Shown: one piece after another, positions 10,513 to 19,634 of the stretch | Numbering within the stretch: position 1 is the stretch's first letter | How the letters are laid out: each line of letters starts with the position of its first letter | From: Jeongeupia sp. USM3 | Lineage (GTDB): Bacteria > Pseudomonadota > Gammaproteobacteria > Burkholderiales > Chitinibacteraceae | Assembly (NCBI RefSeq): GCF_001808185.1 | Contig: NZ_CP017668.1 | Coordinates: forward strand, 1,860,001 to 1,924,000 | Length of the DNA stretch: 64,000 nt | Reading direction: 5' to 3' | Position numbers and translations under genes: made by a program | Notes under the pieces: generated by a model | Databases searched by the model: none | Seen by the model: the letters and a program-made list of their open reading frames with translations, nothing else | Told to the model about the DNA's origin: nothing

Positions 10513-11370
10513 ATGAATAACTGGCTCAAGACGACCATTCTGATGGCCGCCATCATGGCGCTGTTCGTTTTCATCGGCGGCCTCATCGGCGGGCAGACCG
10601 GCATGCTGCTGGCGCTGCTGTTCGGTGGCGCGATGAACGTGTTCGCGTACTGGAACTCCGACAAGATGGTGCTGAGGATGTACAACGCCCATCAGGTCGA
10701 CGCCCGGACCGCGCCCGAACTCTACGGCATGGTGCAGGAACTGGCGCAGCGCGCCGGCCTGCCGATGCCCAAGGTCTACGTGATCGACGAGGACCAGCCG
10801 AACGCCTTCGCGACCGGCCGCAACCCCGAGAACGCCGCGGTCGCCGCGACCACCGGCATCATGCGCGTGCTGACGTACCGCGAGCTGCGCGGCGTGATGG
10901 CGCACGAACTGGCGCACGTCCAGCACCGCGACATCCTGATCTCGACGATTTCGGCGACGATGGCCGGCGCGATCTCGGCGCTGGCGAACTTCGTGATGTT
11001 CTTCGGCGGCCGCGACGAAGACGGCCGGCCGATGAACCCGATCGTCGGCATCCTGCTCGCCATCCTTGCCCCGATCGCCGCCAGCCTGATCCAGATGGCG
11101 ATCTCACGCTCGCGCGAATTTGCCGCCGACGCCGGCGGCGCGCGCATCAGCGGCGACCCGCAGGCGCTCGCCGATGCGCTGCAGAAAATCGAGGCGTACG
11201 CGCGCGGCATTCCGATGCACACCGCCGAGGCGCACCCGGAAACCGCCCAGATGATGATCATGAACCCGCTCTCCGGCGGCGGCATCGACAAGCTGTTCCG
11301 CACCCACCCGCATACCGCCGACCGCGTCGCCCGCCTGACGGCGATGGCGCGCGGGCAACTGCCCTACTGA
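10513..11370 (+). CDS. htpX: Membrane zinc protease HtpX
   Basis: An inner-membrane M48 metalloprotease involved in quality control of damaged membrane proteins. The 285-residue product has two N-terminal membrane segments (residues 4-25 and 28-48), the zinc motif HELAH in VMAHELAHVQHRD, two further hydrophobic segments near residues 150-200, and a downstream glutamate in SREFAADAGG that completes the zinc site. An open frame continues upstream, but ATG 10513 places the first membrane helix at the N-terminus as in the family. A 161-base gap separates it from fmt, enough for its own promoter. Confidence 0.95.
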   Translation: MNNWLKTTILMAAIMALFVFIGGLIGGQTGMLLALLFGGAMNVFAYWNSDKMVLRMYNAHQVDARTAPELYGMVQELAQRAGLPMPKVYVIDEDQPNAFATGRNPENAAVAATTGIMRVLTYRELRGVMAHELAHVQHRDILISTISATMAGAISALANFVMFFGGRDEDGRPMNPIVGILLAILAPIAASLIQMAISRSREFAADAGGARISGDPQALADALQKIEAYARGIPMHTAEAHPETAQMMIMNPLSGGGIDKLFRTHPHTADRVARLTAMARGQLPY

Positions 11371-11377
11371 GCGCACC

Positions 11378-12652
11378 ATGTACGCCACCCAGAAACACGC
11401 GACCCATACCCTCGCCGCCGTACTCGGCGGCAAGACGCTGACCGACGCGCTCGCCGACGTCTGGCGTACCGAGCCCGAGCTCAAGCCGCAACAGCGCGGC
11501 GCAATCCAGGACGTCTGCTATGGCTCCTTGCGCCAGCTTGGCCTGCTCAACACGATGCTCGACACGCTGCTGTCCAAGCCGGTCCACGAGGCCGAACTGC
11601 GCGCCCTGCTGCTCGTCGGCATCTACCAGCTACACTTCACCCGCGCCGCGCCGTATACCGTCGTCGACCACGCGGTGAAAGTCGCCGCGCACACCGGTAC
11701 CGGCCAGGGCAAGGGTCTCGTCAACGCGATCCTGCGCAACTTCCTGCGGCGCCGCGACGAGCTGATCAAGGACGCCCGGCGTACCGATGCCGGCCACTGG
11801 TCTCACCCCGACTGGTGGATTGCCGCGATGCGCAAGGCCTACCCGGGCGCGTGGCGCAGCGTTCTGGAACAGTCCAACCAGCATCCGCCGATGACCTTGC
11901 GGGTCAATCGCCGCCAGGGCAGCGTCGACGCCTATCTGGCCGAGCTGGCCGCCGCCGGCATCGAGGCCCGTGCGCTCGACGACAGCGCCATCCTCGTCCG
12001 CCATCCGGTCGGCGTCGACAGGCTGCCGGGTTTCTTCGACGGCAAGGTCTCGGTGCAGGACTGGGGCGCGCAGCATGCGGCCCGCCTGCTCGACGTCGGC
12101 GACGGCATGCGCGTGCTCGATGCGTGCGCGGCGCCGGGCGGCAAGACCGGCCATCTGCTCGAGCTCGCCGAGCTCGAGCTGACGGCGATCGACGTCGACA
12201 ACCAGCGGCTCGCACGCGTCGCCGACAACCTCGAGCGGCTCGGCCTGAAGGCCACGCTCAAGGCCGGCGACGCCGCGGTACCGAAGATCTGGTGGGACGG
12301 AAAACCGTTCGACCGCATCCTCGCCGACGTACCGTGCTCGGCGACCGGCGTCGCCCGCCGCCACCCCGACATCAAGTGGTTGCGCCGTTACAACGACTTC
12401 GTCACTTTTTCGCAACAACAGCGGCAGATGCTCGATGCGCTGTGGCCGCTCTTGGCCCCCGGCGGCAAACTGCTCTATGCTACTTGCTCGATTTTCCCGG
12501 CCGAGAACAGCATACAGGCCGAGGCCTTTGCCGCTCGCCATCCGGACGCCGAGCGATTGCCGCTGAGCGAAGGCCTTCCCGCCGACGGCCAGCTGTTGCC
12601 GACCTCCGAGCACGATGGCTTCTACTACGCGCTTTTCCGCAAACGTCCTTAA
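11378..12652 (+). CDS. rsmB: 16S rRNA m5C967 methyltransferase RsmB
   Basis: Methylates C967 of 16S rRNA using S-adenosylmethionine. The 424-residue protein has an N-terminal NusB-like RNA-binding domain (about 1-135) and a C-terminal methyltransferase domain with DACAAPGGKTGHLLEL, DVPCSATGVARRHPDIKWLR (one catalytic cysteine) and ATCSIFPAEN (the second). It starts seven bases after the htpX stop and its 3' end overlaps the next gene. Confidence 0.95.
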   Translation: MYATQKHATHTLAAVLGGKTLTDALADVWRTEPELKPQQRGAIQDVCYGSLRQLGLLNTMLDTLLSKPVHEAELRALLLVGIYQLHFTRAAPYTVVDHAVKVAAHTGTGQGKGLVNAILRNFLRRRDELIKDARRTDAGHWSHPDWWIAAMRKAYPGAWRSVLEQSNQHPPMTLRVNRRQGSVDAYLAELAAAGIEARALDDSAILVRHPVGVDRLPGFFDGKVSVQDWGAQHAARLLDVGDGMRVLDACAAPGGKTGHLLELAELELTAIDVDNQRLARVADNLERLGLKATLKAGDAAVPKIWWDGKPFDRILADVPCSATGVARRHPDIKWLRRYNDFVTFSQQQRQMLDALWPLLAPGGKLLYATCSIFPAENSIQAEAFAARHPDAERLPLSEGLPADGQLLPTSEHDGFYYALFRKRP

Positions 12653-13223
12653 CGCTGTTGTCGCGCTGCTGCTCTGGCTCGCCGCCGGTACCGTGCTCGG
12701 CGAGGGCAGCGGCATCCGCGCGCAGTCGGCCGGTGCGAGCTACGGCAACAGCCGGATCGAGCTGTCGGCGCGCTTCGCGGTTTCGCTCAATCCGACGCTC
12801 GAGAACGCGCTGGCCAACGGCGTCTCGCTGCCCTTCGTCTATGAATTCCAGCTGACCCGGCCGCGCGGCTACGCACTGTACCGCCAGGTCGCCGACTGGT
12901 TCTCGCCGACCGCCGAACTCGGCTACCGGCTGTCGTACCACGCGATTTCCCGCCAGTACCGGCTGCATCTCGGCAGCTTCTACCGCAGCTTTGCCTCCCT
13001 CGACGACGCACTGTCGGCGCTGGGCGTCGTTCGCGACTGGGGCGTGCTGGCCGGCTCGGCCATCGCCGACGACAAGAGCGATTTTGCCGGCAGGGTGCGG
13101 CTGCGGCTCGACCTGTCGCAGATGCCCAAGCCCTTCCAGCTCTCGACGCTCGGCCAGGGCGACTGGAAGCTCGAATCACCGTGGGTCGACATCGCCCCCG
13201 GCCGCGACGAGGCGCGCGAATGA
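12615..13223 (+). CDS. DUF4390 secreted/membrane-anchored protein
   Basis: A 202-residue protein with an N-terminal hydrophobic segment (about residues 10-29) that reads as a signal peptide or anchor, then a beta-rich domain with conserved FAVSLNPTLENALANGVSLPFVYEF. This matches the DUF4390 family found between rsmB and ntrY in beta-proteobacteria; no function is assigned. It overlaps rsmB by 38 bases and its stop overlaps the ntrY start in an ATGA, so it is translationally coupled to both. Confidence 0.88.
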   Translation: MASTTRFSANVLNAVVALLLWLAAGTVLGEGSGIRAQSAGASYGNSRIELSARFAVSLNPTLENALANGVSLPFVYEFQLTRPRGYALYRQVADWFSPTAELGYRLSYHAISRQYRLHLGSFYRSFASLDDALSALGVVRDWGVLAGSAIADDKSDFAGRVRLRLDLSQMPKPFQLSTLGQGDWKLESPWVDIAPGRDEARE

Positions 13224-15337
13224 GGCGGCTGCTGCTGATCCTCGCGTCGGTCGCGACGATCCTGGTCTTCCTGCTCGCGACCGCGTCCGGCAACACTTCG
13301 GCGTTTTCGCAGTACTACACCGAACTGCTGACGCTGAACGGCATCCTGCTGTTCGGGCTGATCGCCGTCGTCGGCGCGCGGCTGTGGCAACTGATCAAGC
13401 GCGTCCGCGCCAAGGTCTTCGGTTCCCGGCTGACCTTGCGGCTGGTGCTGTCGTTTTCGCTGGTTGCGGTGCTGCCGGGCACGCTGGTCTACACGCTGTC
13501 GGTGCAGTTCCTCAACCGCTCGATCGAGAACTGGTTCAACGTCCGCGTCGACAACGCGCTCGACCGCGGCCTCAACCTCGGCCACAACGCGATCGACTAC
13601 CAACTGACCGACCTCGTCCGCAAGGCGCGGGTGATCTCGCTCGACGTCCACGACGAAACCGGCTCGGAACTGTTTTCCAGACTGACCCGGCTGCGCGAGC
13701 AGATCGGCGTGCAGGAAATCTCGCTGTTCGACGAACAGGGCAACACGATCGCGCACATCGGCAACGAGAACGCCGGGCTGTTCCCCAATCTGCCCGAACG
13801 TTCGCTGCTCAAACGCGCACTGCGCGAGCCGGTCCGGCAGATCGAATCGACCGCCGACCAGGGTTTGATGATGCGCACGCTGGTCGCGATGCACGGCGCC
13901 GGTTTCGGCGAACGGACGCGCGTCCTGCAGCTGATGCAGCCGGTACCCAAGCAGCTCGCCGACGATGCCGAGCTGGTCGAAACGGTGCGTGCCGACTACA
14001 AGCAGTTGTCGCAGGCAAGGCAGGGGCTCAAGCTGATCTTCAGCCTGACGCTGACGCTGGCGTTGCTGATGGCGCTGCTCGGCGCGCTGGCGCTGGCGAT
14101 GTACCTGTCCGACAAGCTTTCGGCGCCGCTGTCGGTGCTGGCCGAGGCGACGCGCGCGGTTGCCTCGGGCGACCTGAGCCGGCGCCAGCCGGTGATCAGC
14201 CGCGACGAGCTCGGTATTCTCACCCAGTCGTTCAACCGGATGACCCGGCAGCTCGCCGAGGCGCGCAACACGCTCGAGAAGCAGGAGGCGGCGCAGGCGG
14301 CCGGCAAGGTCTACCTCGAAGGGATACTCGGCTCGCTGTCGGCCGGCGTGCTCTCGTTCGACCGCGACTGGCAGCTGGCGTCGAACAACCAGAGCGCGCT
14401 GCGCATCCTCGGCGTCGACCCGGCGCGCGTCGGCCAGACGCCGCTGTCCGACTGGCCCGACTGCTATCCGGCACTGGCGGGGTTCTGCAACGAGGTCGCC
14501 CACGGCTTCGCCAGCGACGAGGAACACTGGCAGCGCCAGGTCGAGATCGCCGAGCAGAAGCGCGTGCTCAACGTCCGCGGCACGCATCTGATGCTCGGCG
14601 ACGAGGACAGCGGCTATCTGGTCGTGTTCGACGACGTCACCGACCTGCTGTCGGCGCAGCGCGACGCCGCCTGGGGCGAAGTCGCGCGCAGGCTTGCGCA
14701 CGAGATCAAGAACCCGCTGACGCCGATCCAGCTCGCCGCCGAGCGGATGGAGTTCAAGCTTGCCGACAAGCTCGACACCGCCGGCGCCGAGCTGCTGTCG
14801 AAGAATACGCAGACCATCGTCAAGCAGGTCGCCGCACTGAAGCAGATGGTCGACGCGTTCCGCGACTACGCGCGCAAGCCGACCGGCAAGAAAAAAAATC
14901 TGGACTTGCAGCAGCTCTTGGCCGAAGTGCTGGTACTGTACGAGGCAGCGCCGGTCACCCGCATCGACAATGCCCACGAGCCGATGGTCGTCATGGGCGA
15001 TGCGACGCAGTTGCGCCAGGTCATCCACAACCTGCTGCAAAACGCGCAGGATGCGATCGAGACCAGCGAAACCCGGCGGATTTGCGTCAAAACCGAAAAA
15101 GCCGATAAATTTGTACGGTTAACAGTAGAAGACAGCGGTTCAGGCTTCCCCGGCGATTTGCTGCCGCGGATTTTCGAGCCCTACGTGACCACCAAGCAAA
15201 AGGGCACGGGGCTCGGATTGGCCATCGTCAAGAAGCTCATCGAAGAGCATCACGGCCGGATCACGGCCGGAAACCGCGACAGCGGCGGCGCGTTCGTCAA
15301 GATCGAACTGCCGCTCACGGAGGAAACAAGTGGGTAG
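13220..15337 (+). CDS. ntrY: NtrY-type membrane sensor histidine kinase
   Basis: A 705-residue sensor kinase: hydrophobic N-terminal helices (residues 3-25, 35-60 and 80-105), an extracytoplasmic domain, a further membrane segment near 285-310, HAMP (LSAPLSVLAEATRAVASGDL), PAS (about 375-480), the phosphoacceptor histidine in RRLAHEIKNPLTP, and the ATPase domain ending GTGLGLAIVKKLIEEHHG. The ATG at 13220 overlaps the stop of the upstream gene and gives a proper first membrane helix. In related bacteria NtrY/NtrX respond to nitrogen or redox state; the signal here is unknown. Confidence 0.9.
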   Translation: MRRLLLILASVATILVFLLATASGNTSAFSQYYTELLTLNGILLFGLIAVVGARLWQLIKRVRAKVFGSRLTLRLVLSFSLVAVLPGTLVYTLSVQFLNRSIENWFNVRVDNALDRGLNLGHNAIDYQLTDLVRKARVISLDVHDETGSELFSRLTRLREQIGVQEISLFDEQGNTIAHIGNENAGLFPNLPERSLLKRALREPVRQIESTADQGLMMRTLVAMHGAGFGERTRVLQLMQPVPKQLADDAELVETVRADYKQLSQARQGLKLIFSLTLTLALLMALLGALALAMYLSDKLSAPLSVLAEATRAVASGDLSRRQPVISRDELGILTQSFNRMTRQLAEARNTLEKQEAAQAAGKVYLEGILGSLSAGVLSFDRDWQLASNNQSALRILGVDPARVGQTPLSDWPDCYPALAGFCNEVAHGFASDEEHWQRQVEIAEQKRVLNVRGTHLMLGDEDSGYLVVFDDVTDLLSAQRDAAWGEVARRLAHEIKNPLTPIQLAAERMEFKLADKLDTAGAELLSKNTQTIVKQVAALKQMVDAFRDYARKPTGKKKNLDLQQLLAEVLVLYEAAPVTRIDNAHEPMVVMGDATQLRQVIHNLLQNAQDAIETSETRRICVKTEKADKFVRLTVEDSGSGFPGDLLPRIFEPYVTTKQKGTGLGLAIVKKLIEEHHGRITAGNRDSGGAFVKIELPLTEETSG

Positions 15338-16631
15338 TCAGGATATTTTGGTCGTCGACGACGAAGTCGGCATTCGCGAACTCCTCTCCGAGATTCTGCA
15401 GGACGAAGGCTATAGCGTCGCCGTGGCGGAAAACGCCGAAGCCGCACGCAAGCTCCGCAACCAGGCGCAGCCGCGGCTGGTGCTGCTCGATATCTGGATG
15501 CCGGACACCGACGGCGTGACGCTCTTGAAGGAGTGGGCGCGCAACGGCCAGCTGACGATGCCGGTCGTGATGATGTCGGGCCATGCGACGATCGACACCG
15601 CCGTCGAAGCAACCCGGATCGGCGCGCTCGACTTCCTCGAAAAACCGATCGGCCTGCAAAAGCTGCTGGCAACGGTCAAGCGCGCGCTGTCGCAGCCGGT
15701 CGAGGCCGCCAAGCCGCTGCCGACGCTGGCGCGCCTCGGTGACGCCGAGGTCGTGCGCGAACTCAACCGCGTACTCGACACCGCGCGCGGCCAGGGCTCG
15801 CCGGTCCTGCTGGTCGGCGCCCCCGGCGTCGGCTTCGAAATCTGCGCCCGCTACCTCGCCGTACCGAACCAGCCCTTCGTCGCGCCGCTGTCGAACGAGG
15901 ACATCGCGGTCGCACCGCTCGAACTCGCCAACAAGGCCGCCGGCGGCACGCTGTTCCTGCGCGACATCGCCTATCTCGACCGCCGCGCCCAGGCCGGCCT
16001 GCGCACGCTGCTCGGCAAGATCGACAAACAGAAGGTCCGGCTGGTGTCGGCGTCGAGCAAGCCGCTCGACCAGCTCGCCGGCCAGCTCGATCCGGAACTG
16101 CTGAACGCGCTGTCGCAGCTGATCGTACCGGTGCCGCGCCTCAAGGACCACCGCGAGGACATCGCCCGGCTGGCCGAGACGCTGCTCGCCGAAACCGTCG
16201 CCGCCAACAAGCTCGGCCCGCGCCGCTTCAGCCAGGCCGCGCTGCAGCTGCTGGCGCAGCAGGACTGGCCGGGCAATCTCGACGAGCTCGCCAACGTCGT
16301 CAAGAGCCTGGCGCTGACCTGCCGCGACGGCGAGATCGACCTCACGCCGGTATCGCGCATCCTGTCGCAGTTCGCGCCGGGCGGCGAGAGCATCGTCGCG
16401 CTGCCGCAGGCCGCACCGCCGCCGCTGCCGATGCTCGACCTCGCGCTGCCGCTGCGCGAGGCGCGCGACCAGTTCGAGAAGTACTATCTCGAGCGCCATA
16501 TCGAGCTGTCGGGCGGCAATATGAGCCGCGTTGCCGAGAAGATCGGCCTAGAGCGGACCCACCTGTACCGCAAGCTCAAGTCGCTCGGCATCCAGATGCC
16601 GAAGAAAAACCGGCCCGCCAGCGACAGCTAG
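15330..16631 (+). CDS. ntrX: NtrX-type response regulator with a degenerate AAA+ domain
   Basis: A 433-residue partner of NtrY. The receiver domain is intact (D10, D11, phosphoacceptor D54, K105), and the C-terminal Fis-type helix-turn-helix is intact (MSRVAEKIGLERTHLYRKLKSLGI). The central AAA+ region is not: the Walker A position reads GAPGVGFE at 163-170, with phenylalanine for the lysine, and no GAFTGA sigma-54 loop is present. It is therefore probably a DNA-binding regulator that does not activate sigma-54 polymerase. It starts at a GTG overlapping the ntrY stop, behind an ideal GGAGG site. Confidence 0.9.
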   Translation: MGSQDILVVDDEVGIRELLSEILQDEGYSVAVAENAEAARKLRNQAQPRLVLLDIWMPDTDGVTLLKEWARNGQLTMPVVMMSGHATIDTAVEATRIGALDFLEKPIGLQKLLATVKRALSQPVEAAKPLPTLARLGDAEVVRELNRVLDTARGQGSPVLLVGAPGVGFEICARYLAVPNQPFVAPLSNEDIAVAPLELANKAAGGTLFLRDIAYLDRRAQAGLRTLLGKIDKQKVRLVSASSKPLDQLAGQLDPELLNALSQLIVPVPRLKDHREDIARLAETLLAETVAANKLGPRRFSQAALQLLAQQDWPGNLDELANVVKSLALTCRDGEIDLTPVSRILSQFAPGGESIVALPQAAPPPLPMLDLALPLREARDQFEKYYLERHIELSGGNMSRVAEKIGLERTHLYRKLKSLGIQMPKKNRPASDS

Positions 16632-16657
16632 GCGGCCACCGCAGTACGCGCACCAGA

Positions 16658-16686
16658 CGAACGCAGCCCGCTCACGGCTGCGTTCG
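16658..16686 (+). terminator. Stem-loop between ntrX and trkA
   Basis: An eleven-pair perfect stem CGAACGCAGCC/GGCTGCGTTCG with a seven-base loop, followed by GCATTTCGGG. The tail is poor in T, so it may be a partial terminator or an mRNA-stabilising structure ahead of trkA. Confidence 0.5.
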
Positions 16687-16712
16687 GCATTTCGGGTCAC
16701 CAGGAACTTACC

Positions 16713-18089
16713 GTGTCGAACATCCTTATCCTCGGCGCCGGCCGCGTCGGCGCCTCGGTTGCCGAGCAACTGGTGCAGGAGCACTACCACGTCACCCTCG
16801 TCGACGATAACCCCGCCAACCTCAAGGGGCTGCAGGACCGGCTCGACCTGCGCGCGATGGTCGGCAACGCGGCCAGCCCGGCGGTGCTCGAAGCCGCCGG
16901 CGCGCGCGATTGCGACCTGCTGCTGGCGGTGACGCCGAGCGACGAAGTGAACATGGTCGCGTGCAAGATCGCCCACGAGCTCTTCAACGTGCCCAAGCGC
17001 ATCGGTCGCGTGCGCAATCCGGACATCCTCGCCCGGCCCGAACTGTTCAACGAAGGCAACTTCGCCATCGACCACGTGATCACGCCGGCACAGATCGTCA
17101 CCGACTATCTGGTCAGTCTGGTCGAAACGCCCGAGGCGCTGCAGGTGCTCGACTTCGCCGACGGCCGCGCGCAGATGGTCGTCGTCCGCGTCGAGGCCGA
17201 CGCGCACATGACCGGCAAGACGCTGGCCAGCCTGTGCCGGCTGCTGCCGAACGTCGACAGCCGCGTTGTCGGCATCTACCGCCGCAACCGCTACATCCGC
17301 CCCGACGGCGACAGCGTGCTCGAGGTCGGCGACGAGGTCTTCGTGCTCGCGGCGAGCAAGCACATGCGGGCGGTGATCCGCGAACTGCACGGCGAGGAGC
17401 GCAAGATCCGCCGGATCATCATCGCCGGCGGCGGCAACGTCGGCTTCAGGCTGGCGCAGGCGCTGCAGGACGACTACCAGGTCAAGCTGATCGAATCGAA
17501 CCGCGAGCGTGCCGCCTGGCTGGCCGAAGCGCTGCCGAAAACGCTGGTGCTCGCCGGCGACGCGACCGACGAAACGCTGTTCGACGCCGAGCAGATCGAG
17601 CGCACCGACCTCTATCTGGCGCTGACCAGCGACGACGAGGACAACATCATGTCGGGCCTGCTGGCCAAGCAGATGGGTGCGCGCAAGGTCATCGCCATCA
17701 TCAACCGTTCGCGCTATGTCGGCCTGCTGCAGGGCAGCCGCATCGACGTCGCGCTATCGCCGGCGCAGGCGACGATCGGCTCGCTGCTGGCGCGCGTGCG
17801 CCGCGGCGACATCGTCGCCGTGCACAGCCTGCGCCGCGGCGCGGCCGAGGCGCTGGAAATGATCGCCCACGGCAAGCGTTCGACCTCGCGCGTCGTCGGC
17901 CGGCGCATCGAAGAATTGAACCTGCCGGCGGGGCTGTTCATCGCCGCGCTGATCCGCGGCGACGAGGTGCTGATGGCCCACCACGACACGGTGATCGAGG
18001 ACGAGGACCACGTGATCGTCTTCGTCGACAAGAAGCGCGGCATCCGCGAGGTCGAGCAGCTGTTCGCCGTCAAGCTGGGGTTCCTGTGA
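16713..18089 (+). CDS. trkA: Trk potassium uptake regulatory subunit TrkA
   Basis: A peripheral membrane protein that binds NAD(H) and gates the TrkH potassium channel. The 458-residue product has two RCK repeats, each with a Rossmann motif: ILGAGRVGASVAEQL at residue 5 on, and IIIAGGGNVGFRLAQ near residue 235. A TrkA-C subdomain follows each. It starts at GTG 16713 after an AGGAA site. Its stop codon overlaps the preferred start of trkH. Confidence 0.95.
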   Translation: MSNILILGAGRVGASVAEQLVQEHYHVTLVDDNPANLKGLQDRLDLRAMVGNAASPAVLEAAGARDCDLLLAVTPSDEVNMVACKIAHELFNVPKRIGRVRNPDILARPELFNEGNFAIDHVITPAQIVTDYLVSLVETPEALQVLDFADGRAQMVVVRVEADAHMTGKTLASLCRLLPNVDSRVVGIYRRNRYIRPDGDSVLEVGDEVFVLAASKHMRAVIRELHGEERKIRRIIIAGGGNVGFRLAQALQDDYQVKLIESNRERAAWLAEALPKTLVLAGDATDETLFDAEQIERTDLYLALTSDDEDNIMSGLLAKQMGARKVIAIINRSRYVGLLQGSRIDVALSPAQATIGSLLARVRRGDIVAVHSLRRGAAEALEMIAHGKRSTSRVVGRRIEELNLPAGLFIAALIRGDEVLMAHHDTVIEDEDHVIVFVDKKRGIREVEQLFAVKLGFL

Positions 18090-19600
18090 AGCGCGCCCGC
18101 GGTCCGGCGCTGATGGCGCTGCCGGCCGGCGTCTCGGTCGCGCTGCGCATCCTGCCGGTGGCCAACGTGCTCGCCCGCGTCGCGCTGATCTTTTCGCTGA
18201 CGATGGTCGTGCCGATCTGCATCTCGCTGTATTTCGGCGACTCGGCGCTGTGGCACTTCATCGACGCGCTCGCCGGCCTGGCGACGCTGAGCCTGATCAC
18301 GATCGTGCTGACCCGGCGTTTCCGCCGCGAGCTCAAGATCCGCGACGGCTTCGTCCTCGTCGTCGGGCTGTGGACGCTGCTGCCGCTGGTCGCGATGGTG
18401 CCGCTGATGTTCCACATGCCGGACCTGCGCTTCTCGGTTGCCTACTTCGAGGCGATCTCGGCACTGACGACGACCGGCGCGACGGCGCTCTCGGGGCTCG
18501 AGCACCTGCCCGAATCGATCAACTTCTGGCGTCACCAGCTCAACTGGCTCGGCGGGCTCGGGATCATCGTGCTCGCGGTCGCGATCCTGCCGATGCTCGG
18601 CGTCGGCGGCATGCAGCTGATCAAGGCCGAAACGCCGGGGCCGATCAAGGACGCCAAGCTGACGCCGCGCATCCACGAGACCGCGCGCAACCTGTGGCTG
18701 ATCTACGCGGCGCTCACGCTCGCCTGTGCGCTGATGCTCCGCTATGTCGGCGGAATGCGCTGGTTCGACGCGGTCTGCCACGCCTTGTCGGCGATGAGCC
18801 TCGGCGGCTTCTCGACCTACGACAGCAGTGTCGGCCAGTTCAACTCGGTCGCGGTCGAGGCGATCCTGATCGGCTTCATGCTGATCGCCGCGACCAATTT
18901 CGCCACCCACTATCTGGCGCTGACCAACCGCAGCCTGAAGAGCTACTGGCGCGACTCGGAATTCAAGGCGATGGTACTGCTGCTCGGCTTCAGCACGCTC
19001 GGCCTTGCCGGCTACCTCGTCTGGCAGCAGACCTACAGCGACTATTTCACCAGCCTGCGCATGGTGCTGTTCAACCTGGTGTCGATCTCGACCGGCAGCG
19101 GCTACGCCAGCACCGACTACGGCCAGTGGCCGATCTTCGTGCCGCTGTGGATGCTGTTCCTGTCCGGCATCGCCGCGTGCTCCGGATCGACCGGCGGCGG
19201 GATCAAGATGATCCGCACGCTGATCCTCGTCCGCGGCGCGAGCCGCCAGTTCACCACGCTGCTGCACCCGAACGCGGTGCGGCCGCTGCGGGTCAACCGG
19301 ATGGCCGTGCCGGACCCGGTGATCTTCGCCGTGCTCGGCTTCATCTTCCTGTACTTCATGAGCCTGGTCGTGCTGACGTTCGCGCTGCTGGCAACCGGGC
19401 TCGATTTCGTCTCCAGCCTCTCGGCGGCGCTCGCCTGCCTCAACAACGCCGGCCCCGGCCTCGGCGTCGTCGGCCCGGCGTCGAACTACGGCGGGCTGAC
19501 CGACATCCAGCTGTGGCTGTGCTCGCTGGCGATGCTGCTCGGCCGGCTCGAGGTGTTCTCGGTACTGGTGCTGTTCACGCCGGCGTTCTGGCGCGGCTAG
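18086..19600 (+). CDS. trkH: Trk potassium transporter membrane subunit TrkH
   Basis: The potassium-conducting membrane subunit. The 504-residue product has about ten membrane helices and four pore-loop regions, visible as SALTTTGATALSG, SAMSLGGFSTYD, SISTGSGYASTDYG and CLNNAGPGLGVVG, each carrying the filter glycine. I start it at GTG 18086, whose GTGA overlaps the trkA stop; ATG 18113 in the same frame would shorten it by nine residues. With kup at 47659 the cell has two potassium uptake routes in this window. Confidence 0.93.
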   Translation: MKRARGPALMALPAGVSVALRILPVANVLARVALIFSLTMVVPICISLYFGDSALWHFIDALAGLATLSLITIVLTRRFRRELKIRDGFVLVVGLWTLLPLVAMVPLMFHMPDLRFSVAYFEAISALTTTGATALSGLEHLPESINFWRHQLNWLGGLGIIVLAVAILPMLGVGGMQLIKAETPGPIKDAKLTPRIHETARNLWLIYAALTLACALMLRYVGGMRWFDAVCHALSAMSLGGFSTYDSSVGQFNSVAVEAILIGFMLIAATNFATHYLALTNRSLKSYWRDSEFKAMVLLLGFSTLGLAGYLVWQQTYSDYFTSLRMVLFNLVSISTGSGYASTDYGQWPIFVPLWMLFLSGIAACSGSTGGGIKMIRTLILVRGASRQFTTLLHPNAVRPLRVNRMAVPDPVIFAVLGFIFLYFMSLVVLTFALLATGLDFVSSLSAALACLNNAGPGLGVVGPASNYGGLTDIQLWLCSLAMLLGRLEVFSVLVLFTPAFWRG

Positions 19601-19613
19601 CCGTCCGTCGGGC

Positions 19614-19634
19614 GGGGCCGATATACTCGGCCCC
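19614..19634 (+). promoter_or_regulatory. Dyad containing a -10 box directly before the LysE-type gene
   Basis: GGGGCCGA and TCGGCCCC form a perfect eight-base inverted repeat around TATAC and end at the base before the ATG. The sequence TATACT (19622-19627) is a good -10 box. There is no recognisable ribosome site in front of the ATG and no good -35. Confidence 0.45.
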
